64,000 nucleotides of DNA from Plotosus lineatus (Eukaryota > Chordata > Actinopteri > Siluriformes > Plotosidae): contig CM045734.1 in the NCBI GenBank assembly GCA_024760905.1, forward strand, positions 38,369,564-38,433,563, read 5' to 3'. Positions 35,890 to 48,044 of the stretch are shown here, piece after piece. The first letter of the stretch is position 1; every line of letters begins with the position of its first letter. Both the position numbers and the translations under genes were made by a program. The notes under the pieces are model-generated. The model was not told the origin of the DNA. It did not search any database and was given only the letters and a program-made list of their open reading frames with translations.

Positions 35890-37837
35890 ATAGCGTTTTA
35901 TCCTTGTGTTAAGACGTCGTCTCTGTGATCTTTGTGTTTACACTGTTTTGCGGACTTTTGTAACCCGAAGCAAATATGGTTGGTCAGAAGCGTAAGCATA
36001 ATAGCATAGGTACAAGTCTCATACACTGACATGAATTGACTATCTGCTCAGATCGCGCAATCTACCATGCATACTCAGTTAAGCAAAGAGACTTTTAAAA
36101 TGAATGAAAACCCAAATCTAGAAAATAAAGAGAACTCTTCGCTCTGCTGGTGATTCACATCAGTGCAGTCTGAGTTCTAAACGAGTTCAACGGCACCCTT
36201 GCTCACTTGAAAGACCGGAAGTCCGTGTAACCCACAGCAAGTTCACTACTTTCGGTTTTGAGCATCTCACATATTGCACTGTTCCAGCTAGGCCTTTTTA
36301 GCATGGCACTACGCCATGCCTAATATTTACAGCGCCATGCCCCTTTACACAACACCATGCTCAAAATATACAGTGCCATGCTTAATTTTTTATAAGCAAC
36401 TGCCGCACGCAGAACTTTTTTGAGTCTCCCTTGTAGGAAACTTTTCCGCTGCTCCACGTATTAGTAATGCGTGCGCAATATACACGTATGAGTAATGTGT
36501 GCGCGTGCGCAATATACCCCATTTTATTTATTCTTCAAAGCAGAGCGGCAGTCTAAAAGCGAACGTTACTTTGAACAATAGGCCTAGATTTATTTTTAAG
36601 TTTCATTGAATTATTCAGATCTATACGGATTACTATCTGTCAACATGCCGACTAGAAAACGAAAATTACAAGAACTAAGCAAGTCGGCTAAAGGCACAGC
36701 ATCGATGCTTTCCTTTCTCACAAATAGGTATGTAGATTCTAGCGCACTATTATTAAACTACGAACGTTAGACATCTACAGTTAAATTTTCATTATTAACG
36801 TTGGTTGCCGAACATTCTATGCCAAACATTTAGAAAATATATTTTTTTAAAACTCGTATATAAAACACACCAGCAATTTTGACCTTTAAATTTCATAAAA
36901 AAGGTGCTGAATATACTCGAAGATTTAGTGTATTGTTATGGGAATGTAAATATTTGTATAAATGTAAATATAAAATAATGGCTGTATAAACGTTGAGTGT
37001 AATTATATTCAGTTAATGTGCTGTAAAGAGAGACACATGGTATGACTCAACTGTTGCATCTGGAATTTTCCATAAGGGAATCTCGTTGCGCCTGGTGGCA
37101 GGTCAGGTGATGTGGAATTTTCCCGAATTTTCCCGAATTTTAGGGAATCTATATTAAGGACCTGTTTTATATATATATATATATATATATACTTTTTTTT
37201 TTTTTTTACATTCAACAGTTTAACACTTACCAAATACTAGTGGCTTGTTTTTTAATAAAATTTTTGTGGAAAAATTTATTAAGCTTGTTGTGTCATTGTT
37301 ACAAAAACTGTGCCCTCAATACTATGCTTTCACGCGCATTGTGCCCTCATTTTGAAATATTTACCATGCCCATGTGAAATCCTAGCTGGAACACTGTATT
37401 GTAAGTTGATTGGCTGTTTTAAGCTTCATGTAAATTGAGTCGCTCAGCTTAATGTAATGTGATTCATGTCATCTGACCATCCGTGGACCATTGGAACCAT
37501 TTACAAGCAGAACGATTGCATCATAGAGAATGTTAAAGGTTGTATTTGATACTGTATTTCTTGAATGAATTTGATTAAAATGTATCAATTCGAAATTATT
37601 TTGCTTGAATTTAATTTATTTAAAATTAATGTTGATATTATTTGATGTTTGATATTATTTTACAATGTTATGTTTATAATAATTGATTTAGGGGTGTTTT
37701 ATGAGATACGGTAATGGTATTTATGGATGTACAGTATGAGCGTCTTACATCATACATCACTGTAACAACTTACGTTCACTTTCAACTTGTGTTCGGCCAT
37801 CCGGAACCAATTAAAAATGTAAGTCGGGGAGCGTCTG
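35564..37837 (+). mobile_element. PogoM3 long copy interrupted by a hAT derivative
   Basis: The left end is CAGACGCTCCCCGACTTACG and the right end is the complement of CAGACGCTCCCCGACTTACA; TA flanks both (35562-35563, 37838-37839). It carries a TA/TG microsatellite at about 35735-35890 at the same internal point as the fragment at 13002. A short frame at about 35976 (MVGQKRKHNS) might be the remnant of a transposase start. A hAT-like element occupies 36277-37396. Confidence 0.9.
36277..37396 (+). mobile_element. hAT-like deletion derivative keeping coding exon 1
   Basis: The ends are inverted repeats: left CACTGTTCCAGCTAGGCC, right the complement of CAGTGTTCCAGCTAGGAT. Flanking tattg at 36272-36276 and 37397-37401 looks like a 5-bp target duplication. 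Near each end the motif gccatgc or its close variants recurs (five times within 36301-36385). Inside, from 36645 a frame reads MPTRKRKLQELSKSAKGTAS then MLSFLTNR, directly followed by a splice-donor-like AG/GTATGT. Basic N-termini of this kind start many hAT transposases. The rest of the transposase is deleted. Confidence 0.75.
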
Positions 37838-37839
37838 TA

Positions 37840-38040
37840 TAATAAAACTAACGGTAAATGGTACTGTCATGTAATTTGAAATTGGTGGGTCGAAAGTTGG
37901 GGTTCTTGAAGCAGTCACAATTTTACTGTTTATACAGCAGTGCGAATCACAACCCACCATTAACAGACTTATTAGACTTACTGCTCTTTGATTGGCCACA
38001 TTTGAATAGTTAGTTTATTTAATAATTTAATTAGTAGTTT
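37840..38040. other. Short unique stretch
   Basis: Nothing recognised. Confidence 0.5.
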
Positions 38041-38044
38041 AATC

Positions 38045-38310
38045 TAAACCTGGCAGCACCGAGTTTCCTCTAGTTATTCTGGTTTACTCCCACAGTCCAC
38101 AGACATTCACATCAGGCTAACTGCCTGCACCAAATTGCCCCTAGGTCTGAATGTGAGTGTGAATGATAGTGTTGTTCTGGGATGGTCTGGCAAGCTGTTC
38201 GGGGTATACTCTTCCTTTCCCCAGTTTTAGCTGAGATAGGCTCCAGCCTGCACAAGACCTTAATAGTAGGATTAAGTGGTTTAGTAAAAAAGGAAATGAG
38301 TGCGTGAGTA
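38045..38310 (+). mobile_element. SINE-C fragment
   Basis: Diverged L2-tail phrases: actcccacagtccacagac, aaattgcccctaggtctgaa, gggatggtctggcaagctg and tgagataggctccagcctgc. The head is lost. Confidence 0.75.
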
Positions 38311-38726
38311 ATCTAAGCCTCAATAACTCAAATACAAGATGTTCTATAATTAAAATGTACTTGATGTGTTCTACTGGTAGAAACTTGAAGCAAGATTATG
38401 TATGAACCCCACTGTACACTGTTAAATACAAATCATGAAAAAAAAGGTTCTGTTGGGGTCTACTGCATTTCTTTTAAAGAACCCCCGGCTATAAAAGGCT
38501 TGAGAACTCCTTTAATGAGTCAATTTTAGACTTCACCAGTTCTTTACCAGTGTATGAAAGGTATAAATGAGTGTGTATGAAAACATTTTAAAAATACAAA
38601 ATTCTATAATGATAGACCTGTGATTAAAGAAAATTACAACATTTTGCTTCTTAATAATTAGTGCGATCTGGGCGTGTGCAGAAAATGCGGCTGCATTAAA
38701 GGTATACATTATCAATGTAAGCCTGC

Positions 38727-38983
38727 CCCCCCCCCCAGTGCGGCTAACTAGCTTATCAAAGGCGGGCCATGTCTCTCACTGTCCATGGTGACAGGCATGT
38801 AAAAGAACCATTGCTGATTTTCGTAAATAGTAGCTGCAAAGTCGTCAGCGTGTTTCTGTCCCTTGCTAAAAGGGTTGTGAGAGGAAGGGCATCCGACGTA
38901 AAAACCTCTGCCAAATCAAAACGTGCAAATCAGATGATTCGCTGTGGCGACTCCCGAGTAAAAGGGAAAAAGCCGAAAGGAAG
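38727..38983 (+). mobile_element. Headless SINE-A copy with perfect 21-bp target duplication
   Basis: It starts in the poly-C run before agtgcggctaactagc and runs through the shared body and LINE-5'-like segment to agccgaaaggaag. A perfect 21-bp duplication lies at 38706-38726 and 38984-39004. The head was therefore missing at insertion. Confidence 0.95.
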
Positions 38984-39004
38984 ACATTATCAATGTAAGC
39001 CTGC

Positions 39005-39450
39005 AATGAGGAGAATTTTCTGTCCAATGCTCTGAATTTATTCGTATCCATCCTGTGTTTTTTCACTCATATCATTGGTAGTTTTTCCATGTTCATTGCA
39101 GCATTGAACAAATCTCAGATTAAATAAAACACACACACTTCGAGCACGGGTGTTTTTGACTGGTAGCAACTTTACATTGTCCATTCTAAGATCATGGATC
39201 TCACAAACAAAGAATTCCCAATGTGAGTTTTGACTACAAATTCTGGCCAAAAATTCTCAGTGTCGAACTGGCATCAAAGGTAGACTTCCAGATCGCCTTT
39301 TGATTTTGAGCAATCTACTATGGATTAGTCAGATTAGGAAATATTCAACACAAAGGTTTGCAGAGACAGTTCATGAGTTAACGGTTATGTCTTTTCTGAT
39401 CATTAAGTCATACTGCCAATGAGGTTCTCTCAACGCTATACATCCTACTG
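39005..39450. other. Unique stretch
   Basis: No supported feature. Confidence 0.5.
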
Positions 39451-39460
39451 TGAAGTTAAT

Positions 39461-39752
39461 CATTCATTCATTTTGTGAACCGCATAATCCTAATTAGAGT
39501 TGCAGGGAGGCTGACACCGATCTCCGGAGACTCTGGGTGAGGGCAGAGTGCACCCTGCACACCTCGCCAGGCCATCACCTACTCTTTACAAAAATCGGTA
39601 ATGGGCATGTTGCATAAGCAGCGAGAGAAATTGCTGACCCAGTTAGCTGCACTTGGGGGGGGGGGGGCGCAGTTACAACCGTCGACAGTGGGGCTTGAAC
39701 CCCAACCTTGGGGTTGATAATCCAGCACCTTACCATCAGACAACCACTGCCA
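39461..39752 (-). mobile_element. SINE-B copy with internal deletion
   Basis: The minus strand has the head with a B box (ggggttcaagcccc variant), a shortened body and an L2-type tail. Target duplication tgaagttaat at 39451-39460 and 39753-39762. About 50 bp around the body/tail junction is missing. Confidence 0.88.
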
Positions 39753-39762
39753 TGAAGTTAAT

Positions 39763-40995
39763 AATTCAAATCAAATATTAGGTAGCATGAACTTCCTAGT
39801 GTCCAACTTGCTGAAGCTCTGAACTCAGCCAGGATCAAGTGGACACCCATAAATATTTTATGTTCAAAAAAAAAAAAGAGTGAAATCAAAATACTGCAGT
39901 TTATAACAGAAGAATGAATGTGCAGAAACAGGTTGGTGGATATGTTAACCTAAAGTGACAGGCTAAAAATTGCTTTGAGAAAGACATGTCAGCATGTTAT
40001 CTTCAGTCTTTTCCCCTGCACTAATCTCAGCAGTCAGCAGGGGTCATTAGCTTCAGTGAAACATTTAAGTGATGAAAACCTCTACAGATAGCAGATCCAA
40101 TTACAGCATTTATCTTCCTGCTTTCAAATAAAGTTGCCAGTTATTTGAAATGTGAGACATACAAGGAAATGCAAAGGATGTGCCATGTATCCGTGTGGAC
40201 ACATTATGTAACTGCACTTCAACGTAAATACGTAGAAATTTGCTCAACACATCAATGGTCTACAATTTCGGATACAAGTGATCTATGACCACATTGATCA
40301 TTAAATAAAATAAACCCACGTACATTCCAATTTGTACAACGTCCTCTATCTGAATGACTGCTGTTCACAGAAAATGAGGGAGTTGAAGGTGAGTGATATT
40401 TCAAGATGTGTCAAGTGTGTGTAGTCAAACATTCCACTCTGACCTTCAAAGCAGATCCAGAATGACCTTTCACTTTTAGATCATGTGTTCTGGTGCTTTC
40501 ACATGATGTCACGCCTGTCTGTGGCATGTAGCCCCTGACCTCTCACATACCAAAGCATGTTTTAAGTCAACTGATCAGCTACAGCTACAGACAGTTTACA
40601 ATTGATCAATTTCTCTGGCCCTTTATGGCAATGAATGAAGCAATTTTGCATTTGACATTTTCAGTGTTTGTGGGAAGGTAACACTGGTGTGTATGGTGGT
40701 GAGGGATGACGATAGGTGTTATATAGTGGTGCTAAAAAAAAAAAAAAAAAACTTGTTCCTTCCACCTACTGAACCAGCAGGTATGTTTCTAACTGGCAGT
40801 TGCCTTCCTCGCTGACCTGAGGCTGATCTTGCTGTAATTCTTCTGATGGCTAATTGCACTGGCATTTTTGCCAGATTTTATTCCTGGCACATGTTCACGT
40901 TGGGAGCTTGATCATTATCAGTTGGACTGTCAAGCACACAGAATCTGGAGATGAGAAATGATAAACATGTTGATCTCTCTCACTGACTCATCCCA
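39763..40995. other. Unique stretch
   Basis: Non-repetitive apart from an A run at 40734-40750. No gene was seen. Confidence 0.45.
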
Positions 40996-40999
40996 GTCA

Positions 41000-41275
41000 T
41001 CAACCTTCAAAGTTGTGATATACCCTGAACAGCTTACCAGACCACTGCAGGACCAACACATGCACACACACATTCACACTTAGATGTAGGAGCCATTTAA
41101 AACAACCAATGATCCTAATGTGCATGTCTTTGGACTGTGGGAGAAAACCAGAGTCCTTCAAGGAAACCTTTGTAAGCTCAGTGAGAACATATAAAGTCCC
41201 TATAGAGACGCCCAAGCATGGGACTCGAACCTAGGATTTTCTTGCTTTGAGACGCCACTGTGCCACCAAATTTGG
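41000..41275 (-). mobile_element. SINE-C copy
   Basis: The minus strand has the head ending in cctaggttcgagtccc and phrases like tctctatagggactttatat and ccaaagacatgcacattagg. Confidence 0.75.
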
Positions 41276-41514
41276 TGGTCTTTACTTTACAGTCTCTTTT
41301 CTGATTGACAGCTGGTTTTTCAAACAAATTTGTTTTTCGAGTTCCATCAAACAATGATCACGCATCAGATTTGCCCCATCGGTTATATTACTGCCTCTGA
41401 AAAATGACAGGCACAGCTCAATGGTCCCCAAGTTTATGCTGAGCTTAAATTATTGCTTGTGTGGACTTTTTCCATATTCTTCATGTCTCTACATGGGATT
41501 TCCTCAAGACCCCC

Positions 41515-41665
41515 AAATGTATGTGTGTATATGGTGCCAGGATGGGACTGAGTTCCACCCGCTGTGCTTAAGTGCCTCATGTCTAGTGTTTCTGGGGTAG
41601 GTTCAGGACACAGTGTGACCCGAACTAGGATAAAGCTTACCGAAAACCAATCAGTGAATAAATGT
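41515..41665 (+). mobile_element. Old SINE-C tail fragment
   Basis: Weak L2-tail phrases (ggtaggttcaggacacagtg, gacccgaactaggataaagc) ending in agtgaataaatg. Confidence 0.45.
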
Positions 41666-41807
41666 TGAATTTTATTTTGGGGGGAAAATCTTACTTGATC
41701 AGGAAAAACAGACTGAAAAAAGTAACAGTCATTCCATACACAGTTATCGCAAAAAAATTACTGAAGAACATTTTTAATAAATGTTACTGACTAAATAGCA
41801 TGGTACG

Positions 41808-42155
41808 CTGGCATAGTGGTTAGCATGTCTGACTCACAGGAAGAAGGTCCTGGGTCTGAATTCCAGGATTAGTGAGGGAATTTCTGAGTTGAATTTGCAT
41901 GTTCTCTCTGTGCTTGTGGGGGTTTCCTCTGGGTACTGTTATTACTTGGGCTAATTGGCTGTTCTCAATTGCCCCTAGGTGTGAGTGTGAATGGTTTCAT
42001 GTGTGTGTCTTTCCCTGTAATGGACTAGCGATCTGTTCAGGGTGTACCCCATGTTTATCCAGAGTTGCCTAAGGTGGGCTCAAGCCCACCTGTGACCCTA
42101 ATAGGAAGCGGGTCTACCCACTACCCACTAAAGTGGTTTACTGAATGAATGAGTG
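41808..42155 (+). mobile_element. SINE-C copy, nearly complete
   Basis: Head with A-box-like ggcatagtggttagcatgtc and B-box-like cctgggtctgaattccagg, then gaatttgcatgttctctctg, gcccctaggtgtgagtgtga, atctgttcagggtgtacccc and a tail ending in gaatgaatgagtgaa. Confidence 0.88.
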
Positions 42156-42481
42156 AATTATTTACTAAATAATGAAATGTATATTTTTGTATTTGGGAAA
42201 CCTGTTAGCTTTGAAAAATAATTCTTTGCATGAATGTAAATTCACACTCTGTGTATGCAGTGGAATGACAAGCTTGTGGAATGACGAATGATGTATTTTC
42301 CATCAACCATTTTCTTTTCATATTTCTTTCACTTTCTATCCGTGCAGGAAAGGCAAAAAAAAAAAAAAAGGTGACAAGATATGTGCCCAGCTCCATCTTT
42401 TCCTTTTGATGTGATAACAAGGTTATGATTCTTACATTTTATTTTTAAGCTTTTTATGGCCTAGACAATATAATGGAACTT

Positions 42482-42483
<2 letters not shown>

Positions 42484-42534
<51 letters not shown>

Positions 42535-42535
42535 A
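42484..42535. repeat. (GT)n microsatellite
   Basis: A pure GT run. Confidence 0.95.
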
Positions 42536-43590
42536 CGTTGTCTTATCCTAATTATCTAATGTTTGAACCCTAAAGAAAAGGCAATAATTTTCACCTTTGT
42601 ACATATGGCAGGACAATATTTGTAATATTTTGAAACAGATGAACTTTTAATGGAACATTTGATAAAAATAATTTAATCCAATTGAAAGCCCATTGCTGCC
42701 CATGATATGCTAATTCCAACAAACATAGGAGGTAACTTTTAATAGGGAAACCCTATTTACGTATAGACTGTATTATCTGTGTCCAACCTAAAGGTGAAAT
42801 TTAAAGGAGTGAAAGGAAGCTATTCGTAAGTCAATGTTAAATGCTAGCACTTTACCCAGGGCAGTGCGCCTGGAGCAGCTGTGGTTCACCTCCCCCACAC
42901 CTGCATGTGCACAGCCGGCCAAACCAAACCCTATTAGAGAGAGGGGCAAGTGGCAAATTAACAACTGCATCTTCCAGACAATAGATACAGTGGACCAGGG
43001 AGAGAGCAGTAGACAGGGAGAGTCGCCCACCCCCCAAAAAATAGGTATGGCTACAGATGAGGGTTGATGTAATTTGAAACCCTAATTTGGAATAATGTGA
43101 ATTATGTGGATGCTCAAATTGTTATTGATAAATCTTTTACATTCAAAAAAACAAGAGCAGCCTTCCAGCAGATTTATCTGTGCCAAAAATGCTAGTGGCG
43201 CAAAACTGTCGTATTTGCAAATGAAATCTGAAACGACATACCACATTCCCCCGGCTTTGGTTTTTGGCAAGCATCTTGTTTGGTTTAAGAGGCAGAACTT
43301 TGGATTTAATTGACTTTGTGGTTCCAAAATGAAAATCAGAGACATTTCTTTATTTAAAAAAAGAGAGAAACTGGAAAGCATTCCTTTAAAAGTACCGCAT
43401 CTCTTCTGTCGTCTTTCTTTATTACTTGCCATTTTTCTTACTGCCTTACCTAAGCACTTGCGTGCGCATACACACTGCTGCTTTTTATTTGGCAAGAAGC
43501 CTGGTGGTTTGAGTGTTTCGTTCTTCTCTGTGTATAGGTCTGGGCAGATGTCCAGGAAGACCTCAGCACAAAGAAGAAGACGAGAGAGGA
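42536..43590. other. Unique stretch
   Basis: Non-repetitive intronic sequence. Frames here do not carry protein motifs. Confidence 0.45.
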
Positions 43591-43596
43591 GGGGGG

Positions 43597-43597
43597 G

Positions 43598-43684
<87 letters not shown>

Positions 43685-43712
43685 TGATTTTGTGTGTGTA
43701 TGTGTGAGAGAG

Positions 43713-43770
<58 letters not shown>

Positions 43771-43867
43771 TGAGAGAGATTTTGTGTATGTGTGTGTGTG
43801 TGAGAGAGAGAGAGAGTGAGAGAGAGAGAGATTTTGTGTGTTTGTGTGTGTGTGAGAGAGAGAGAGA

Positions 43868-43952
<85 letters not shown>
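43597..43952. repeat. Higher-order (GT)n/(GA)n compound array
   Basis: A unit of ATTTTGTG, a TG run and a GA run is repeated about six times with variable run lengths, then a long final TG block. Long reading frames on both strands here (alternating Cys-Val, Thr-His, Ser-Leu) are artefacts. Confidence 0.95.
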
Positions 43953-43953
<1 letters not shown>

Positions 43954-44389
43954 AGGGCAGGAAAAAAGAAAGAAGCCTGTCAAAACTCCCCACTTTTATT
44001 TCTTTCATAACTGTTCCCTCCAAAACCCAAAGTGATTGATATGATCCTCACACAGCTCCCCTGGCTTTGAGACAACATTTACCCTTACCCCCCTTTTTCT
44101 GCCCCAGCAAGTCCTGGGTCTGGCCTTGTGGCCCTGCCACCTCAAGCATTGGTCCCCCTTTCGCTTTTTTTTTTTTTTTTTTTGGTAGAGAACCACCCTC
44201 CCCTGTGGGAACACTGCCTCCAAGCCCCTCCCCTTCCAAACCCTTTGGCTTCCATTGAGCAATGAGCTCCCCCTCCCTGATCGGCCCAGCTTTGTGTGAC
44301 CGGCTGACAGGTCCAGAGCAAACAAACAAAATGAATACTAACACGGCTTTGGGTGTGCTTCCTGATGAGCAGGCACTTGAGGGGGGAGG

Positions 44390-44390
<1 letters not shown>
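43953..44390. other. Unique, C/T-rich stretch
   Basis: Contains a T run at 44167-44183. No gene recognised. Confidence 0.4.

Positions 44391-44391
<1 letters not shown>

Positions 44392-44457
<66 letters not shown>
44392..44457. repeat. (GT)n microsatellite
   Basis: A pure TG run of about 60 bp. Confidence 0.95.
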
Positions 44458-44459
44458 AC

Positions 44460-46231
44460 GCGCTTACATGTGCATGGGGTGGAGTGGGGTGCAGGGTGGG
44501 ACCTGACGGGTGGGTAGAGCCTGTAGTTTTGATTGCTGAGCATCTTGCTCCTTTTCCCCCATTACCAAAACCTCCCCATGAGTCTCCCCTCCCCTAAGCT
44601 CAAAGAATATAAAGAGGCCCATTGAGTAAGCCAGCAAGCAGCAGCCTCTTAAGGTGTGCCTGGTCTGATGTGTGTCTGGGTGATGGCACTAGGCCTGTAG
44701 TGGGCCTCTTAAAAACGCAAGCGTGTTCAGCAGAACACATCTCTGCAGTCCCACAGGACACCATTCAACTGTGCTCCAGACCCATACTCCCATTCAACAG
44801 ATGCTTCCAGGCAGGAGATGGTACGTGGCTCAAGGGCTCGTGGCATGTTGACAAGTTTATTTTTCTGAAAACTTCAGGCACTCCATGACTTCATTGCCTC
44901 AAAACAAATGCACATTTGGAGCTCATATCAAGAGGGCTGCTATACTGACGTGAGTGCAAAATGATGTCAGCTCAGTGAAGAATATGGTTGTGAATAACTA
45001 TAATTACTTTTCAGTGGCAAACCTCCAAATTGCAATTTACACCAAACGAGTGTAAATAGCCTCTATTCAAAACCACCCACAGGACTGATAAATGCAGCAC
45101 ATACAATGAAAGTCGACATTTTTTTTTTGTATGTGTAATTGCCTCTTTTCTTTTTTTAATAACACATTCAGTAATTTCACCTCGGCCAGTAATGGCTATG
45201 CCATTGACCAAAGCAGATGCTAAAAGTGGAATCAAAGTGTTTCTCAAAAACAATGACGGAAAAATAGTTATGTTTATGAAGAAGAATACTTCCAAGCATT
45301 TGCATGGTATGCAATCTTGCATGCTTACTATCACGCACATTAGCATGACTTATGGCTACAAATTTTCCACAACTTATATTGTCCTTACAACCAAAATGTG
45401 AACAGGCCAAGTAACTGTTTTTGAAATGGAAGTGATTCAAGGTTTATAAGATCCTGGGTCACCACAGATTATGGAAACGCTTCAGGCAGTGAAATGTCAA
45501 GATAATAAAAAGCACAACAAAGTATTAGTGGAATGCACGCATCACCACAAGGCAAACACCCCGTGTAATTAAAGCACCGTGATTATAGAAGTACTGCAGG
45601 AAGCAATTTACTGTCAGGGCTCTTTTCTCGCTCCTTCCCTCTCGCTCCCTCTTTAATTCATTTGAGGCCGTTCTAATTTCAGCTAAAGAACACTGCGAAG
45701 TCGGATTTTTGGAGAAAATAACCTCCTTCACGAAAAGAGCAATCTATTTCGGTTATCTTGAAAGATGATCTTCTGATTCAGCATGATAACCTCCCTGAGG
45801 TTTCAGCTTTTATTAGCTCTCTGTGAACAGCAGCCATACTGATCTACTGTACAAATGACTGAGCACTTAATACCTAAAGTGATTCTTTTTACACCAAATG
45901 GGCCCTGAGAGCATGGTTTATCACACTTTATGCCTCATTAACAAAATGAAATGTTCTCCTGTAAGGACTGTGTTCAGTCCTGATCCCAGGTTGCATATTG
46001 AATGACAACAGCAGGTACAGCAATCCATATTAAGAGTATAAACCCAAGTTTCATTGGTAACAGAAGCAGAGTACAATATCTCAGACAGATGACATATGGT
46101 ACAGTTCTGGATGTATGAGAAAGAGCATATCTTGATGACATTCCCTTATCTGCACAGAGTCCATAAATCTAATACCAAATCCAACAATTCTTAACAATAA
46201 TACCTGCTTCCTGTGCATATCAAGCTAGCTC
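44460..46231. other. Long unique stretch, candidate conserved elements
   Basis: Almost repeat-free for 1.7 kb, which is unusual for this window. Parts at about 44600-44900 and 45430-45860 have balanced composition and ATTA-type cores (for example gtgtaattaaagcaccg). Constraint is plausible but cannot be shown here. Confidence 0.3.
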
Positions 46232-47508
46232 AGTGGTTCTCAAATAGTGGGGCGCAATGCGATATCGGGGGGGGGGGGGTGCGGGGGGTATCAGGGGGGT
46301 GCGTGTGACCCCCAGCGAACATGCTTTTTTTTGCCGTATTAGGATAAAGTGTAATTGTACATCCACTACAGCAGGTGGCAGTGGCTTCCTCACTGTCAGA
46401 GTGTTCCCAGAGGTAAAATAAGAAGTGAAGTTAATAAACCCTCCATGGAGATTTTTTAACAGGGAAGGAGAGAGACGGAGTCAGTGAGAGAAACGAAAGT
46501 CCCCCATAAGCAAAGTTGAGGAGGTACGATGAAGCAGATGTAGCACTCGGCTTCACTGTGCTGCGGTGAGAAACGAGGAAAGGCTGCTGTGTTTACTGTG
46601 TCTGAAAATATTGGCAACAAAGAGCATGAACCCAAATAAATTCAGACGTCACTTAAAGACATCACACCCCGATCACGTGATGAGCCGCGTGAGTTTTTTC
46701 AGTGAAAACGTGCTGAATATTGCAAACAACCGTCCCGCTTTGTGAATGCTACTCCAGCAAACCAGCGAGCTCCGTTAGCATCAGATGAGGTGGCGTACCA
46801 AAGTGCTCAGTGTAGAAAACCCCACAACAGAGCAGAGGAACTGATCCTACCTGCAGCACACATGGTCTCTGTCATGCTGGATGACATCACTGCTGTGAAA
46901 ATAAGTCCAGGTCCCAGTTCAGCATTGAGCAGGAGCTGAGAGTTCAGTATCGTGCTTTAAACCCAGCTTCGAAAAGCTGTGCACTGCAAACGTGCTCATT
47001 ATAGTCATTAATCTGGACTTAATCATTTTGACAAATAATAATAATAATAATAATAATGGAAATAATACAAATTGTTTTATTCATTTTTGTTTTGTAAGTT
47101 AAAGTATTTTATATATTGTGCTCCTGAGTTAATATTGCTGATCAATTTGAATTTATTATTATTTATTGATTTTATTTCATTTTATTTTTCAGTTTCAAAT
47201 GGTTCAAATTATTGCTCAAAAAATGTTGACAGTTTAAATAAGGATACTTTTTTTTTTCAGGCAAATTGATGCACTTTAAATCTTTTTTCTTTATTAACAA
47301 TTTTTTAGTCTTTAAAGTTATTCTTTGTTGGAAGCTGATCTATATTTCTTCCTTTTTTGTATTCTATAATGTTAATAAAGATACCGTGTTATGCAGAGGA
47401 TTACTTATAACAGTTTTATAGACAAATAACACTATTTATATTGGGGGGTCGAAATGTTTTCCTCTTCCTTGGGGGGGGGGGGGGAGAGAAAATAATTATA
47501 AAGCACTG
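46232..47508 (+). mobile_element. hAT (Charlie/ZBED-like) derivative with BED-finger remnant
   Basis: The left end is CAGTGGTTCTCAAATAGTGG and the right end is gcactg. Flanks agctagct (46224-46231) and agccagct (after the right end) fit an 8-bp duplication with one mismatch. The frame near 46630 reads NPNKFRRHLKTSHPDH, the second half of a BED zinc finger. After a frameshift 46742-46939 reads NATPANQRAPLASDEVAYQS and KPHNRAEELILPAAHMVSV, the conserved block before the hAT catalytic domain. The rest of the transposase is deleted and replaced by AT-rich and G-rich sequence. Confidence 0.8.
47030..47060. repeat. (AAT)n microsatellite
   Basis: An AAT run inside the hAT derivative. Confidence 0.9.
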
Positions 47509-47599
47509 AGCCAGCTAGATGACAAAAAATGAGGTGGTAGTTAAGTTCTCATGACAACACTAACAGAAGCAACCATGAAGTACAAAATTTGCCTGATCA

Positions 47600-48000
47600 G
47601 TGAATGAGTGGACGTGGTGTTGCACGATGGCTACAATGCACTGTGTTCTATAACCTTTCTATCACAACCAGCATTATCATTTCCAGTAGTTTGTGCTACA
47701 GAAGGCCCTGAGAAGGTCTGGCGAGGTTGTTCAGAGTGTTCTACATCTTCTCCCAGTATCAAATGTGTGGACCACAACATCACCAGTGTGTGATACAGTT
47801 GCTGTTCTGTGGAATCAGACCAGACATACTAGCCTTTGCTCCCCACGTACATTAGTGAGCCTTGGGCACCCATCACACTCTTGTATTACTGTCCATACTT
47901 GGACCCCAATTTGGGGTAAGTGCTTACCATGGCATACAAGGACCACCCCACAATATCTGCCATTTTGGAGATGAATAAACCTAGACATTTCTGAGCAAAT
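47600..48000. repeat. Possible old dispersed repeat
   Basis: Phrases such as ctgtggaatcagaccagac, ctccccacgtacattagtga and gccattttggagatgaata resemble a dispersed fish repeat I cannot name. Only one copy is in the window, so this cannot be shown here. Confidence 0.3.
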
Positions 48001-48044
48001 GAATAAAAGCATTTGTCTGTAAAAAATCTGTTGTTAATTGTTAA

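Noticed and set aside
43082..44023. 313-codon minus-strand frame rich in Thr-His and Ser-Leu
   Set aside because: It is translated GT/GA microsatellite with no domain; composition alone explains its length.
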